Source: DATAFF01 sp036257595 (GTDB taxonomy: Bacteria; Pseudomonadota; Alphaproteobacteria; Rhizobiales; Aestuariivirgaceae). Taken from it: a stretch of DNA of 64,000 nucleotides. The stretch is from NCBI GenBank assembly GCA_036257595.1, contig DATAFF010000024.1:1-64000 (forward strand), written 5' to 3'. A program made the position numbers and the translations under genes. Shown here piece by piece: positions 33,916 to 45,309 of this stretch. The number at the start of each line of letters is the position of its first letter. The stretch's first letter is position 1. The notes beneath the pieces were generated by a model that worked only from the letters and a program-made list of their open reading frames with translations, had not been told where the DNA came from and made no database searches.

Positions 33916-35118
33916 CTAGAAGTCGATTTCCATAACCTCGACGATATCGCCGGGGGCGGCGGCGGGGGCGAACGGCGCCCGGACGATCAGCCCCTGCGCC
34001 TCGTGCAACGTGACCTGCATCGAGCTGTCCTGCCGCGGGAAGGCGGCGGCCGTCATGGTCCCGTCGGACGCCCGTTTGAGCGTCGCCCGCATATAATCCT
34101 CCCGCTGGTCGTTGGCCGGCAGCGCCGTCTCGAGCCGTGCCTTGACGAGCGTTTCCTCGGTCGCCAGGCCGAGCAGGCGCTCGATCAGCGGCTTGAGGAA
34201 GATCCGGGCGCACAACAGGGCCGACACCGGATTGCCCGGCAGACCGATGATGCGCTGCCCGCCCGACCTCGCGAACATCAGCGGCTTCCCCGGCCGCATC
34301 GCGATCTGCCAGAAGGCGAGGCCGATGCCGCGCTGCTCGAGGGCGCTCCGCACCAGATCGTGCTCGCCAACCGAGGCACCGCCGATGGTGACCAGGATGT
34401 CGGCGCCCGCCGCCTTGGCGATGGCCCGCTCGGTCGCCGCCACTTCGTCGCCGACAATCCCGAGATTTTCGGGCACGCCGCCGAACTGGCGCACCATCGC
34501 GGCCAGCGCATGGCTGTTGGACGACATGACCTGGTCATCGCGCGGCCGATCGCCGACCGCCACCAGCTCATCGCCGGTCGCCAGGATTGCGACAACGGGC
34601 CTAAGTCGAACCGGCAGCCTCGGCAGGTTCATCGCCGCTGCCAGGCCGATGGCGCGTGGGCTGAGCACGCTGGCCGCCGGCAGCACCACCGCGCCGCGGC
34701 GAAAATCGAGTCCGGCATGCCGGATATTCTTCCCCGGCGGCGTATCGGCCGTGACCGTCACCACATCGCCGGCCTCCGCCGCGTTCTCCTGAATGACGAT
34801 GGTGTCGGCGCCTTCCGGCACCGGCGCGCCGGTGAAGATGCGCACCGCCTCGCCCGGTCCCACGGCGCCCCGGAAGCGGCGGCCGGCCGGAACCTTGCCG
34901 ATGATCTTGAGCGACGCCGGCAGGGTGGCAATGTCCTGAGCCCGCACCGCATAGCCGTCCATCGCCGATGCGGCGAAGGGCGGCTGGTCGCGGCTCGCCT
35001 CGAGGTCCTCGGCCAGCACCCGGCCATGCGCTTCCGCGAGCGCCACCGTCTCGCTCGCCAATGGCTCGACCTCGGCCAGGATCAGCGCGCGCGCCTCGGC
35101 GACCGGCAGGAGCGCCAT
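33916..35118 (-). CDS. moeA: Molybdopterin molybdenumtransferase
   Basis: MoeA inserts molybdate into adenylylated molybdopterin. The 400-residue protein starts MALLPVAEARALI. It shows the family blocks QPPFAASAMDGYAV, RIFTGAPVPEGADTIVIQE, VTIGGASVGEHDLV and the C-terminal domain with GLPGNPVSAL. It starts 1 bp after moaC. The trpCDG-moaC-moeA-lexA order is common in alphaproteobacteria. Confidence 0.95.
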   Translation of the reverse strand: MALLPVAEARALILAEVEPLASETVALAEAHGRVLAEDLEASRDQPPFAASAMDGYAVRAQDIATLPASLKIIGKVPAGRRFRGAVGPGEAVRIFTGAPVPEGADTIVIQENAAEAGDVVTVTADTPPGKNIRHAGLDFRRGAVVLPAASVLSPRAIGLAAAMNLPRLPVRLRPVVAILATGDELVAVGDRPRDDQVMSSNSHALAAMVRQFGGVPENLGIVGDEVAATERAIAKAAGADILVTIGGASVGEHDLVRSALEQRGIGLAFWQIAMRPGKPLMFARSGGQRIIGLPGNPVSALLCARIFLKPLIERLLGLATEETLVKARLETALPANDQREDYMRATLKRASDGTMTAAAFPRQDSSMQVTLHEAQGLIVRAPFAPAAAPGDIVEVMEIDF

Positions 35119-35119
35119 C

Positions 35120-35602
35120 TCATTTCGCCCGATAATCGCCGGACCGCCCGCCCGATTTGGCGATCAGCCGGATGTCGGTGATGCGCAAGCCCCGGTCCAC
35201 CGCCTTGACCATGTCATAAAGCGTCAGGCAGGCCACCGACACGGCGGTCAGCGCCTCCATCTCGACGCCGGTCTTGCCCTCGACGGCAACGGTGGCGGTC
35301 ACTGCAATGGCGCTTCTCGCCGGCTCGGGGCTGAGCTCGACCTCGATCTTCGAGATCGTCAGCGGATGGCACAGCGGGACGAGCTCATGCGTCCGCTTGG
35401 CGGCCATGATGCCGGCGATACGCGCCGCCGCCAGCACGTCGCCCTTGGGCGCCTTGCCTTCCATGATCAGCGCCAATGTCGCCGGCTCCATCACCACGAG
35501 CCCGCCGGCCGTCGCCTCGCGCAGCGTCACCGCCTTGTCCGAGACATCGACCATCCGGGCACGGCCGGCCTCGTCGAGATGGGTGAGCCGCGACTTTGCC
35601 AT
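35120..35602 (-). CDS. moaC: Cyclic pyranopterin monophosphate synthase
   Basis: MoaC forms cyclic pyranopterin monophosphate, the first stable molybdenum-cofactor intermediate, acting after MoaA. From ATG 35602 it has 160 residues. Conserved parts are THLDEAGRARMVDVSDK, KRTHELVPLCHPL and GVEMEALTAVSVACLTLYDM with the catalytic Lys in the following DMVKAVD. It follows trpC with a 1-bp gap. Confidence 0.96.
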   Translation of the reverse strand: MAKSRLTHLDEAGRARMVDVSDKAVTLREATAGGLVVMEPATLALIMEGKAPKGDVLAAARIAGIMAAKRTHELVPLCHPLTISKIEVELSPEPARSAIAVTATVAVEGKTGVEMEALTAVSVACLTLYDMVKAVDRGLRITDIRLIAKSGGRSGDYRAK

Positions 35603-35603
35603 G

Positions 35604-36407
35604 TCAGGATCTGCCCTGCTTGTGCAAGATCGTCCGGGTCGCCGCCTCGACATCGCCCTGCCGCATCAGGCTCTCGCCGATGAGGAACGCATTGATCCCC
35701 GAGCGCGACAACCGCGCGAGATCGTTTGCCCCGCCGATGCCGCTCTCGGCAACCGGGATCGCGCCGGCCGGCAGCAACGGTGCCAGCCGCTCGCTCGTCT
35801 CGAGCCGCGTCTCGAACGTCCTGAGGTCGCGGTTGTTGATGCCGATCAACCGCGTCTTCAGCCTGGCCGCCCGGTCGAGCTCCTGCTCGTCATGCACCTC
35901 GCACAGCACATCCATGCCGAGCGCGATCGCTTGCGCCTCGAGGTCGCGCGCCAGCGCATCGTCGATCATCGCCATGATCAGCAGAATGCAGTCGGCGCCA
36001 AGCAGCCGCGCCTCGGCAACCTGATAGGGGTCGAGCATGAAATCCTTGCGCAGGGCCGGCAGGCTCGTGGCGTTGCGCGCCTCCGTGAGGAATTCCGGCG
36101 CGCCCTGGAAGGAGGGTTGGTCGGTCAACACCGACAGACAGGCCGCCCCTCCCGCCTCATAGGCGTGCGCCAGAGCGGCGGGCGTGAAATCGGCGCGGAT
36201 CAATCCCTTGGACGGGCTCGCCTTCTTGATCTCGGCAATGAGCGCATAGTCGCCTTGGCCGATGCGAGTCTCGAGCGCCTTGACGAACGGCCGGACCGGC
36301 GCGGCGCTTCGTGCCTGCTCCATGAGCGCGCTCAACGGCACGCGCGCCTTCGCCTGCGCCACCTCCTCGCGCTTGTAGGCCGCAATCCGCTCGAGGATAT
36401 TCGCCAC
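35604..36407 (-). CDS. trpC: Indole-3-glycerol phosphate synthase
   Basis: TrpC closes the indole ring in tryptophan synthesis. The 267-residue TIM-barrel protein has the start ILERIAAYKREEVAQAK, the catalytic Lys in YALIAEIKKASPSKG and in PALRKDFML, and LIGINNRDLRTFE. It is monofunctional, not fused to trpF. It follows trpD by 16 bp. Confidence 0.95.
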   Translation of the reverse strand: MANILERIAAYKREEVAQAKARVPLSALMEQARSAAPVRPFVKALETRIGQGDYALIAEIKKASPSKGLIRADFTPAALAHAYEAGGAACLSVLTDQPSFQGAPEFLTEARNATSLPALRKDFMLDPYQVAEARLLGADCILLIMAMIDDALARDLEAQAIALGMDVLCEVHDEQELDRAARLKTRLIGINNRDLRTFETRLETSERLAPLLPAGAIPVAESGIGGANDLARLSRSGINAFLIGESLMRQGDVEAATRTILHKQGRS

Positions 36408-36423
36408 CTTCCGGCTCTCCGCC

Positions 36424-37434
36424 TCAATTGGACACGCTCACCAGCGTGTCGAGCGCCCGCCGCGCCGCCCCGCTCGCGATGGCCTTGCGGGCGATCGCCA
36501 CGCCCTCCTTGAGATCCCTGGCGGCGTCGGCGACGATCAGCGCCGCGGCGGCGGTCATCAGCGCCGCATCGGCAAAGGCGCTCGGCCTGCCATCGAGCAC
36601 GCCGCACAACGCCTCGGCATTGAACGGCGCATCGCCGCCCTTGAGATCGCCGGGATCCTGTCGCGCCATCCCGGCCATCTCGGGCGTGATCTCGAAAGTC
36701 CGCACCGCGCCGTCCTTGAGCTCGGCGACCCAGGTGACCCCGGCGGGCGTGATCTCGTCGAAGCCGCCCTCGCCATGGGCGACCCACACCCGCTCCGACC
36801 CGAGATTGGCGAGAACCTGCGCCATCGGCTCGATCCAGGATCGCGCGAACGCCCCGATCACTTGCCGTTTGACACCCGCTGGATTGGACAGCGGCCCGAG
36901 CAGGTTGAAGATGGTGCGGGTGCCGAGCTCGACGCGTGAGGGCCCGACATGGCGCATCGCCGCATGGTGCGAGGGGGCGAACATGAAGCCGAGCCCGGCC
37001 TCGGCGATGCAGTGCGAGATCCTTTCCGGCGGCAGCTCGATATTGACCCCGAGCGCCGCCAGCGTGTCGGCCGCGCCCGATCGCGAGCTGAGCGCCCGGT
37101 TGCCGTGCTTGGCGATCTTGAGCCCGGCGCCGGCCGCGACGAAGGCGGCGCAGGTCGAGATGTTGTAGCTGCCCGAGGCATCGCCGCCCGTTCCGACAAT
37201 GTCGAGCGCGCCGGCCGGCGCCTCGACGCGCACCATTCTCTCCCGCATCGCCATGACGGCGCCGGTGATCTCGCTGACCGCCTCGCCGCGAACCCGCAGC
37301 GCCATCAGGAGACCGCCGATCTGGGCGGGCGTCGCCTCGCCCGACATCATGATGTCGAACGCGCGCTTGGCCTCCTCGACGCTGAGGGCCCGCCCGTCGG
37401 CGGCCTTGGCGATCAGCGGCTTGAACTCGGACAT
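36424..37434 (-). CDS. trpD: Anthranilate phosphoribosyltransferase
   Basis: TrpD transfers phosphoribose from PRPP to anthranilate. The 336-residue protein has the PRPP-binding GTGGDASGSYNIST and the KHGNRALSSRSGAAD motif, followed by LGPLSNPAGVKRQVIG. It lies 13 bp after trpG. Confidence 0.95.
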   Translation of the reverse strand: MSEFKPLIAKAADGRALSVEEAKRAFDIMMSGEATPAQIGGLLMALRVRGEAVSEITGAVMAMRERMVRVEAPAGALDIVGTGGDASGSYNISTCAAFVAAGAGLKIAKHGNRALSSRSGAADTLAALGVNIELPPERISHCIAEAGLGFMFAPSHHAAMRHVGPSRVELGTRTIFNLLGPLSNPAGVKRQVIGAFARSWIEPMAQVLANLGSERVWVAHGEGGFDEITPAGVTWVAELKDGAVRTFEITPEMAGMARQDPGDLKGGDAPFNAEALCGVLDGRPSAFADAALMTAAAALIVADAARDLKEGVAIARKAIASGAARRALDTLVSVSN

Positions 37435-37447
37435 GGACGGCCTCGGC

Positions 37448-38035
37448 TCAATGCTTCACGGCGGCGCCGGCGATCCTCAGGAAGTTCTGCAGGATCTTGT
37501 GGCCTTGCTCCGACGCAATGCTCTCGGGATGGAACTGCACCCCATGAACCGGCAGCGTGCGATGCTCCATCGCCATGATCAGCCCGTCGTCGGTTTCGGC
37601 GGTGATGTGCAGGCAGTCGGGGAGGGTCGGACGGTCGACGATCAGCGAGTGATAGCGGGTGGCCTGGAAGGTCTTTGGCGTTCCCTCGAAAACGCCCTCG
37701 CCGGTGTTGGCGATCACCGACAGCTTGCCGTGCATGAGCTGCGGCGCGCGTTTGACATGGCCGCCAAAGGCCTGGCCGACCGCCTGATGGCCGAGGCAGA
37801 CGCCGAGCAGCGGCACCTTGGCATCGCCGGCCGCCTTGACGAGATCGAGGCAGATCCCCGCCTCGTTCGGCGTGCAGGGACCAGGCGACAGGACGATCGC
37901 CTCCGGCCCCGCCGACAGCACCTGGCCGACGCTGATCTGGTCGTTGCGGTGCACCACCGTCTCGGCACCGAGCTCGCCGAGATAGTGATAGAGGTTGAAG
38001 GTGAAGCTGTCGTAGTTGTCGATCAGGATGATCAT
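37448..38035 (-). CDS. trpG: Anthranilate synthase, glutamine amidotransferase subunit
   Basis: TrpG supplies ammonia to TrpE. From ATG 38035 it has 195 residues. The start MIILIDNYDSFTFNL, the nucleophile Cys in LGVCLGHQAVGQ (C80) and the HPESIAS catalytic block are present. It is separate from trpE, unlike the fused trpE(G) of Rhizobium and Brucella. The gap to trpE is about 218 bp. Confidence 0.95.
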   Translation of the reverse strand: MIILIDNYDSFTFNLYHYLGELGAETVVHRNDQISVGQVLSAGPEAIVLSPGPCTPNEAGICLDLVKAAGDAKVPLLGVCLGHQAVGQAFGGHVKRAPQLMHGKLSVIANTGEGVFEGTPKTFQATRYHSLIVDRPTLPDCLHITAETDDGLIMAMEHRTLPVHGVQFHPESIASEQGHKILQNFLRIAGAAVKH

Positions 38036-38122
38036 CTCACCATCGAGCCTTTGAGCGCCGTTCACGATCCTGTTCCAAGGTGCCGACAATAGAGCGCTTC
38101 CGCCCACTCAGAAACCGCCTTG

Positions 38123-38253
38123 TCATGCGTATACCAATCTCGGGCCGCCGCTTACAGCCATTTGGCGCATTCCGGCCTGGAGGGCGGCGCGCTTGCTCGC
38201 GAAGTTGAGGGTCCTGGTCCCAGCCGACTGCACCAGCGGCAGGCGTTGCGGGG

Positions 38254-38257
<4 letters not shown>
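38123..38257 (-). CDS. Possible 44-residue ORF between trpE and trpG
   Basis: A GTG at 38257 overlaps the trpE stop in a GTGA arrangement and opens a 44-codon frame ending TGA at 38123. It has no Shine-Dalgarno of its own and I recognise no family; the peptide is basic with an Ala/Gln/Met-rich middle. It may be a coupled small gene, or chance. The rest of the 218-bp gap up to trpG shows no clear attenuator or terminator. Confidence 0.2.
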
Positions 38258-39777
<1,520 letters not shown>

Positions 39778-39825
39778 GGGTTCGGATCGCAAATGGCGGA
39801 AGGTCGGGCGGGGCGAGGATCAGGA

Positions 39826-41715
39826 TCAGCTGCGGTTGCCGTTGACCTGTTGCCAGAGCGCGTCGTTCAGGCTGACGCCGAGATTGCGCTGCAGCTCGGC
39901 GAGATAGAGGGACGAGATGTCGCTCGACAGATTTTGCGACAGCACCTCGGCGATCTTGCGGACATCCGCCGCATTGGCATCGAAAGGCTGGCCCATCACC
40001 GGCGACGACTGCATGATCTTGGCGTGCTTGCCATCGCCTTCGAGCGCATAGGAGAAGCCATTCTCCGGCACCGCGAACAGCGCCGTGACGGCAGCGTTGT
40101 CGAAAGCCTCCGAGGAGGTGCCGCGCTTCACGCTGGTCTGCGTCTTGATCTCGGCCGCCTGCTCGCGCGCCAGGTCCTCGAGCTTGTTGCCTTGCTCGGC
40201 GCGCTTGACCAGCGCCTTTGCCTGATCGGTCAGCCGGTCGCGCCGCTGGCGCTCGGTCCAGGCCTGCGTCACCTCGGCCTTGGCCTCCTCGAACGGCTTG
40301 CGCTGCGCCGGCTTGACCTCGCGGACCTCGTACCAGATGAAGCCGTCGTCATTGGTGCTGAGCGGTTCGTTGTCGACGCCGACATCGCTTTCGAACGCCG
40401 CCTTGAGCAGCTCCGACTTCGCCGGAATGTCGGCGATGTCCTTGCCGTCGACGCCGGTGCCGTTGTGGTCCATCGGACCGAACACCTTCAGCGACAACTT
40501 GTTGTCGCGCGCCACCTCTTCGAGCGTCGCGCCACCGCCACGCGCATCCTCGATCTTGCCATGCAGGTCGATGATGACATCGCGGGCGCGCTCGAGCTGG
40601 AGCTCGTTGCGCAGCGTGTCCTTCACCTCGTCGTACGAGCGCTGATGGCCGGGCTCGATATTGCTGGCCTTGACCAGAAACACCGACAATCGTCCCTGGA
40701 CCGGCTGGCTGACTTCGCCGTCCTTCAGCGCGAAGGCGACATCGGCGACGGCCGGATCGCGCATGTCGTTCTTGCTCACCTTGTCGAGCACCATGTCTTT
40801 CTCGGTGAAGCCGCGCTCGCTGCCGACCGTCGCGAAGGGCGTGCCCTGCATGATCCGCGCACGGGCTTGCTGCGCCTCCTCGACCGAGGGGAACGGGATG
40901 CGCTCGATCCGCCGCGTCTCGGGAATGGCATACTTGTCCTTCCGGCTCTCGAACTGCTTTGCGAGCTCCTCCTCGCTGAGCGTGATCGACGGCGCCACCG
41001 CCTGTGGCGTCACAGCCAGCGTCGCCACCGTTCGGCGCTCCGGGACCGAGAAGGCCTGCGGGTGCTTGTCGTAATAGGCTTTGAGATCGCTGTCCGACGG
41101 CGGCGGGATGACGATCTTGTCGCCGGCGATGACGAAATACTTGACGTCCCGCTGCTCGTTGCGATGGCGCCAGGCGATCTGTGCCATGGTCTTGGGGATC
41201 TCGGTGCCGCTGGTCAGCGCATCGACGATGCCGCCGCTGAGCAGGCTCTCCTTCTCCAGATTGACCACCTCGCCTTCGCTCAGGCCGTTGCTGGCAAGGA
41301 TCTGGCGGAACCGATTCGCGTCGAATTGGCCATTCGGGCCCTGGAAAGCCTTGTTGGAGGTGATCCGCTCGGCGATCATCGCGTCCGAGATCGCCAGCCC
41401 GAGTTTGGCTGCCTGGGCATCGAGCGATGCCTCCTGGAGCAGCTGCGCGAGCACCTGCCGGTCAAGCCCGATGGCGCGCGCCTGGTCGGGGGTGATCTGG
41501 ACACCCTGCTGCTGGCTGAACACCCGCACCTGACGGTCGAAGGCCCGCCGATATTCCTCGCCGGTGATCTTCTTGTCGCCAACGCTGGCCAGCACGTCGC
41601 TGGTGCCCCCGCGGAACACGTCGGCGATGCCCCAGATGCCGAAGCTCAGCGCGAGGAGAGCGATAAAGATCTTCGCGATCCAGCTCCCGGCCGAGGAGCG
41701 AAGGGCTTCCATCAT
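39826..41715 (-). CDS. ppiD: Periplasmic chaperone/peptidyl-prolyl isomerase PpiD
   Basis: PpiD is an inner-membrane-anchored chaperone that meets proteins leaving the Sec channel. The 629-residue protein has one N-terminal helix (about residues 13-32, FIALLALSFGIWGIADVF), a SurA-like N-domain with DVLASVGDKKITGEEYRR, and a parvulin-type region around 240-360. Further repeats of the same fold run to the C-terminus. The ppiD-trpE and tpiA-divergent context is typical of alphaproteobacteria. Confidence 0.92.
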   Translation of the reverse strand: MMEALRSSAGSWIAKIFIALLALSFGIWGIADVFRGGTSDVLASVGDKKITGEEYRRAFDRQVRVFSQQQGVQITPDQARAIGLDRQVLAQLLQEASLDAQAAKLGLAISDAMIAERITSNKAFQGPNGQFDANRFRQILASNGLSEGEVVNLEKESLLSGGIVDALTSGTEIPKTMAQIAWRHRNEQRDVKYFVIAGDKIVIPPPSDSDLKAYYDKHPQAFSVPERRTVATLAVTPQAVAPSITLSEEELAKQFESRKDKYAIPETRRIERIPFPSVEEAQQARARIMQGTPFATVGSERGFTEKDMVLDKVSKNDMRDPAVADVAFALKDGEVSQPVQGRLSVFLVKASNIEPGHQRSYDEVKDTLRNELQLERARDVIIDLHGKIEDARGGGATLEEVARDNKLSLKVFGPMDHNGTGVDGKDIADIPAKSELLKAAFESDVGVDNEPLSTNDDGFIWYEVREVKPAQRKPFEEAKAEVTQAWTERQRRDRLTDQAKALVKRAEQGNKLEDLAREQAAEIKTQTSVKRGTSSEAFDNAAVTALFAVPENGFSYALEGDGKHAKIMQSSPVMGQPFDANAADVRKIAEVLSQNLSSDISSLYLAELQRNLGVSLNDALWQQVNGNRS

Positions 41716-41853
41716 GGGGTGTCGATGTCCTCAAATTCGATTGACGGCAGGAAAAAATCTTCCGCGCGCGGTGCATATTAGGTATGCCCACGCGGTTCGC
41801 AAGTCCATGCGACCGGGTTGGGTTGGACAAAGGCGTTGTCGGGAAGAGCGGAG

Positions 41854-42609
<756 letters not shown>

Positions 42610-42687
42610 GGGGAGCACGCGGTTGCAACCGCCGTGCATCCGCGCTACACCGCTCACCCCGACAGAGGTCCTCGGAATCACACGCGC

Positions 42688-43098
42688 ATGTCAGCCGTCC
42701 TGCTGATCATTCATCTTCTGATCGCCATCGCGCTCATCGTGACGGTGCTGCTGCAGCGCTCCGAAGGTGGTGCCCTCGGCATCGGCGGGGGCGGTGCCGG
42801 TGCCCTGTTCTCGAGCCGCGGCACCGCCAATGTGCTGACCAGGAGCACCGCCGTCCTGGCGGTTGCCTTCTTCATCACCTCGATCGCCTTGACCATTCTG
42901 GCGCGACAGGGCAGCAATTCCGGGTCGGTCTTCGACAGGGCCCCGCCGAGCGGCACCCAGCAGAACGCGCCGGTTGCGCCGGGGTCGGGCGGCGGCGCGG
43001 TTCTGCCGCGTCTGCCCGGGGCGGCGCCACCCCAGCAACCGGCGCCGGTTGCTCCCGCTGCCCCGCCGTCAGGGCCGCAGGTGCCGACCACCGAATAG
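42688..43098 (+). CDS. secG: Preprotein translocase subunit SecG
   Basis: SecG is a small partner of SecYE. The 136-residue product has two helices (about residues 2-22 and 51-71) joined by the conserved QRSEGGALGIGGGG. A long Pro/Ala/Gly-rich tail, usual in alphaproteobacteria, makes it longer than E. coli SecG. ATG 42688 is chosen because the membrane helix follows directly. Confidence 0.94.
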   Translation: MSAVLLIIHLLIAIALIVTVLLQRSEGGALGIGGGGAGALFSSRGTANVLTRSTAVLAVAFFITSIALTILARQGSNSGSVFDRAPPSGTQQNAPVAPGSGGGAVLPRLPGAAPPQQPAPVAPAAPPSGPQVPTTE

Positions 43099-43173
43099 AG
43101 ACCCGATAGAGCTTGTGGAGGCTTGGTTTTTTCGCTTTCGCGCCGAGCCGACTCCCTCTATATCCAAAGTCCC

Positions 43174-44802
43174 ATGGCGCGGTACATCTTCATCACCGGC
43201 GGCGTGGTCTCTTCGCTTGGCAAAGGTCTGGCATCTGCAGCACTTGGCGCATTGCTGCAGGCCCGCGGCTATTCCGTGAGGCTGCGAAAGCTCGATCCCT
43301 ATCTCAACGTCGATCCCGGAACCATGAGCCCGTATCAGCACGGGGAGGTGTTCGTGACCGATGATGGTGCCGAGACCGACCTCGATCTCGGCCATTATGA
43401 GCGCTTCACCGGCCGCTCCTCCAACCGGCAGGACAACATCACCACCGGCCGGCTCTATATGGACATTATTGCCCGCGAGCGGCGCGGCGACTATCTCGGC
43501 GCCACCGTGCAGGTGATTCCGCACGTCACCGATGCGATCAAGGAATTCATCCAGTCCGGCAATGACGGCTTCGACTTCGTCCTCGTCGAGATCGGTGGCA
43601 CGGTCGGCGACATCGAGGGCCTGCCGTTCTTCGAAGCCATCCGCCAGCTCGGCCAGGAGCTGCCGCTTGGCCGGGCGATCTTCATCCATCTGACGCTTGT
43701 TCCCTTCATCCCCTCGGCCGGCGAGCTCAAGACCAAGCCGACCCAGCATTCGGTGAAGGAGCTGCGCTCGATCGGCATCCAGCCCGACATCCTGCTGTGC
43801 CGCGCCGACCGCGCGATCCCGCTGAACGAGCGCCGCAAGATTGCGCTGTTCTGCAATGTCCGCCCTTCGGCGGTTATCCAGGCGCTCGACGTTGCCTCGA
43901 TCTACGACGTGCCCATCGCCTATCATCGCGAAGGGCTCGACGAGGCAGTGCTTGCCGCTTTCGGGATCGCCAACCCGACGCGCCCCGATCTGTCGCGCTG
44001 GCGCGGCATCTCCGAACGGATCTCGACGCCCGACGGCGAGGTCACCATTGCCGTGGTCGGCAAATATACCGGTCTGCCTGACGCCTACAAATCGCTCAAC
44101 GAAGCGCTGGTGCATGGCGGCATCGCCAACCGCGTCAAGGTCAATCTCGAATGGATCGAATCGGAGGTGTTCGAGCGGGCTGATCCCGCGCCATACCTCC
44201 AGGGCGTCCACGGGATCCTGGTGCCCGGCGGCTTCGGCGAGCGAGGCTCGGAGGGCAAGATCCGCGCCGCGACCTTTGCCCGCACCCGCCAGCTTCCGTT
44301 CTTCGGCATCTGCTTCGGGATGCAGATGGCCTGCATCGAGGCGGCCCGCAATCTCGTCGGGATCTCAGGCGCCTCCTCCACCGAGTTCGGACCCACCGGC
44401 GAGCCGGTCATCGGCCTGATGACCGAATGGATGCGCGGCAACGAGCTCGAGCAGCGCCGCGCCGGTGGCGATCTCGGCGGCACCATGCGGCTCGGAGCCT
44501 ATGCGGCGATGCTGAAGCCGGGGAGCCGTGTCGCCAACATCTATGGCGACCTGCGGATTTCCGAGCGGCACCGCCATCGTTACGAGGTCAACACCCATTA
44601 CCGCGAGCGCCTCGAAGCCCAAGGCATCACCTTCTCCGGCATGTCGCCCGACGGCCTGCTGCCCGAGATCATCGAGATCAGCGATCACCCCTGGTACATC
44701 GGGGTACAGTTCCACCCCGAGCTCAAGTCACGGCCCTTCGAGCCCCACCCGCTGTTCCGCAGCTTCGTCGGCGCCGCGATCGATCAGAGCCGGCTGGTTT
44801 AG
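43174..44802 (+). CDS. pyrG: CTP synthase
   Basis: PyrG aminates UTP to CTP. From ATG 43174 it has 542 residues. The synthase half starts MARYIFITGGVVSSLGKGL and contains QVIPHVTDAIKEFI and EIGGTVGDIEGLPF. The glutaminase half has the nucleophile block FFGICFGMQMACIE and GVQFHPELKSRP. In alphaproteobacteria kdsA commonly follows and then eno; here a truncated REP, a heptamer array, DUF3008 and an unknown gene intervene. Confidence 0.96.
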   Translation: MARYIFITGGVVSSLGKGLASAALGALLQARGYSVRLRKLDPYLNVDPGTMSPYQHGEVFVTDDGAETDLDLGHYERFTGRSSNRQDNITTGRLYMDIIARERRGDYLGATVQVIPHVTDAIKEFIQSGNDGFDFVLVEIGGTVGDIEGLPFFEAIRQLGQELPLGRAIFIHLTLVPFIPSAGELKTKPTQHSVKELRSIGIQPDILLCRADRAIPLNERRKIALFCNVRPSAVIQALDVASIYDVPIAYHREGLDEAVLAAFGIANPTRPDLSRWRGISERISTPDGEVTIAVVGKYTGLPDAYKSLNEALVHGGIANRVKVNLEWIESEVFERADPAPYLQGVHGILVPGGFGERGSEGKIRAATFARTRQLPFFGICFGMQMACIEAARNLVGISGASSTEFGPTGEPVIGLMTEWMRGNELEQRRAGGDLGGTMRLGAYAAMLKPGSRVANIYGDLRISERHRHRYEVNTHYRERLEAQGITFSGMSPDGLLPEIIEISDHPWYIGVQFHPELKSRPFEPHPLFRSFVGAAIDQSRLV

Positions 44803-44810
44803 AGATCGGA

Positions 44811-44844
44811 CCCCACCCGGCGCTTCGCGCCATCCTCTCCCCGC
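44811..44844 (+). repeat. REP-like palindromic element, copy 3 (truncated)
   Basis: Eight bases after the pyrG stop comes ccccacccggcgcttcgcgcc, then atcctctccccgc, matching the left half of copy 1. The right half is missing, replaced by a heptamer array. The GGCGC-ttc-GCGCC hairpin remains. Confidence 0.65.
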
Positions 44845-44849
44845 TATAG

Positions 44850-44938
44850 ATAGTCAGTAGGCAGTGATCTGCGCTCTTCGCCCTGCCTAATGCCTACCGC
44901 CTCATGCCTAATGCCTACTGCCTAATGGCGACTGCCTT
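44850..44938 (-). repeat. TAGGCAG array between convergent pyrG and DUF3008 gene
   Basis: One plus-polarity piece (cagtaggcagtgatc) is followed by about six units in the opposite polarity (tgcctaatgcctaccgcctc and on). Read on the minus strand these are TAGGCAG units, beginning about 15 bases after the DUF3008 stop. The array is thus oriented mainly for the minus-strand gene, with a short arm for pyrG. Confidence 0.8.
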
Positions 44939-44952
44939 CCAAGGGCCCGCGT

Positions 44953-45144
44953 CTAGCGGCTCTTGCTCTTGTGCTCCGGCAGTGGCTTCCGCTTGGTGTG
45001 CGCCAGCTCTTCGAGCTGCTTCTCGGTCATCGAATCGACCATCGATCGCGACGCACCCTTCAGCTCCGATTTCGGCGTCTCGCCTCGTTTGGCCGATAGA
45101 GCAGCACCGGCCGCCTTCTGCTGAGCTTTCGACTTTGCAGGCAT
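44953..45144 (-). CDS. DUF3008 family small basic protein
   Basis: The 63-residue product starts MPAKSKAQQKAAGAALSAKR, continues SELKGASRSMVDSMTEKQLE, and ends with Lys-rich HTKRKPLPEHKSKSR. This is the DUF3008 pattern, a widespread small protein of unknown function in alphaproteobacteria, possibly stress-related. An in-frame ATG at 45156 is an alternative start. Its high Lys content differs from its neighbours. Confidence 0.85.
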   Translation of the reverse strand: MPAKSKAQQKAAGAALSAKRGETPKSELKGASRSMVDSMTEKQLEELAHTKRKPLPEHKSKSR

Positions 45145-45309
45145 CGCGTCCTCCACATGAATGATGGCGCCTCAACGACCGCGCAAAAAGCCGGTTCCAC
45201 AGGGAGTTGTGCACCAATATGCCACTTCCACGTGTCAAAACTTGCTCAGAGTTGCAGAAAACGATATGACATGCGACTTGGGATTGCAACTTGGAGCTCG
45301 GGGAAACGC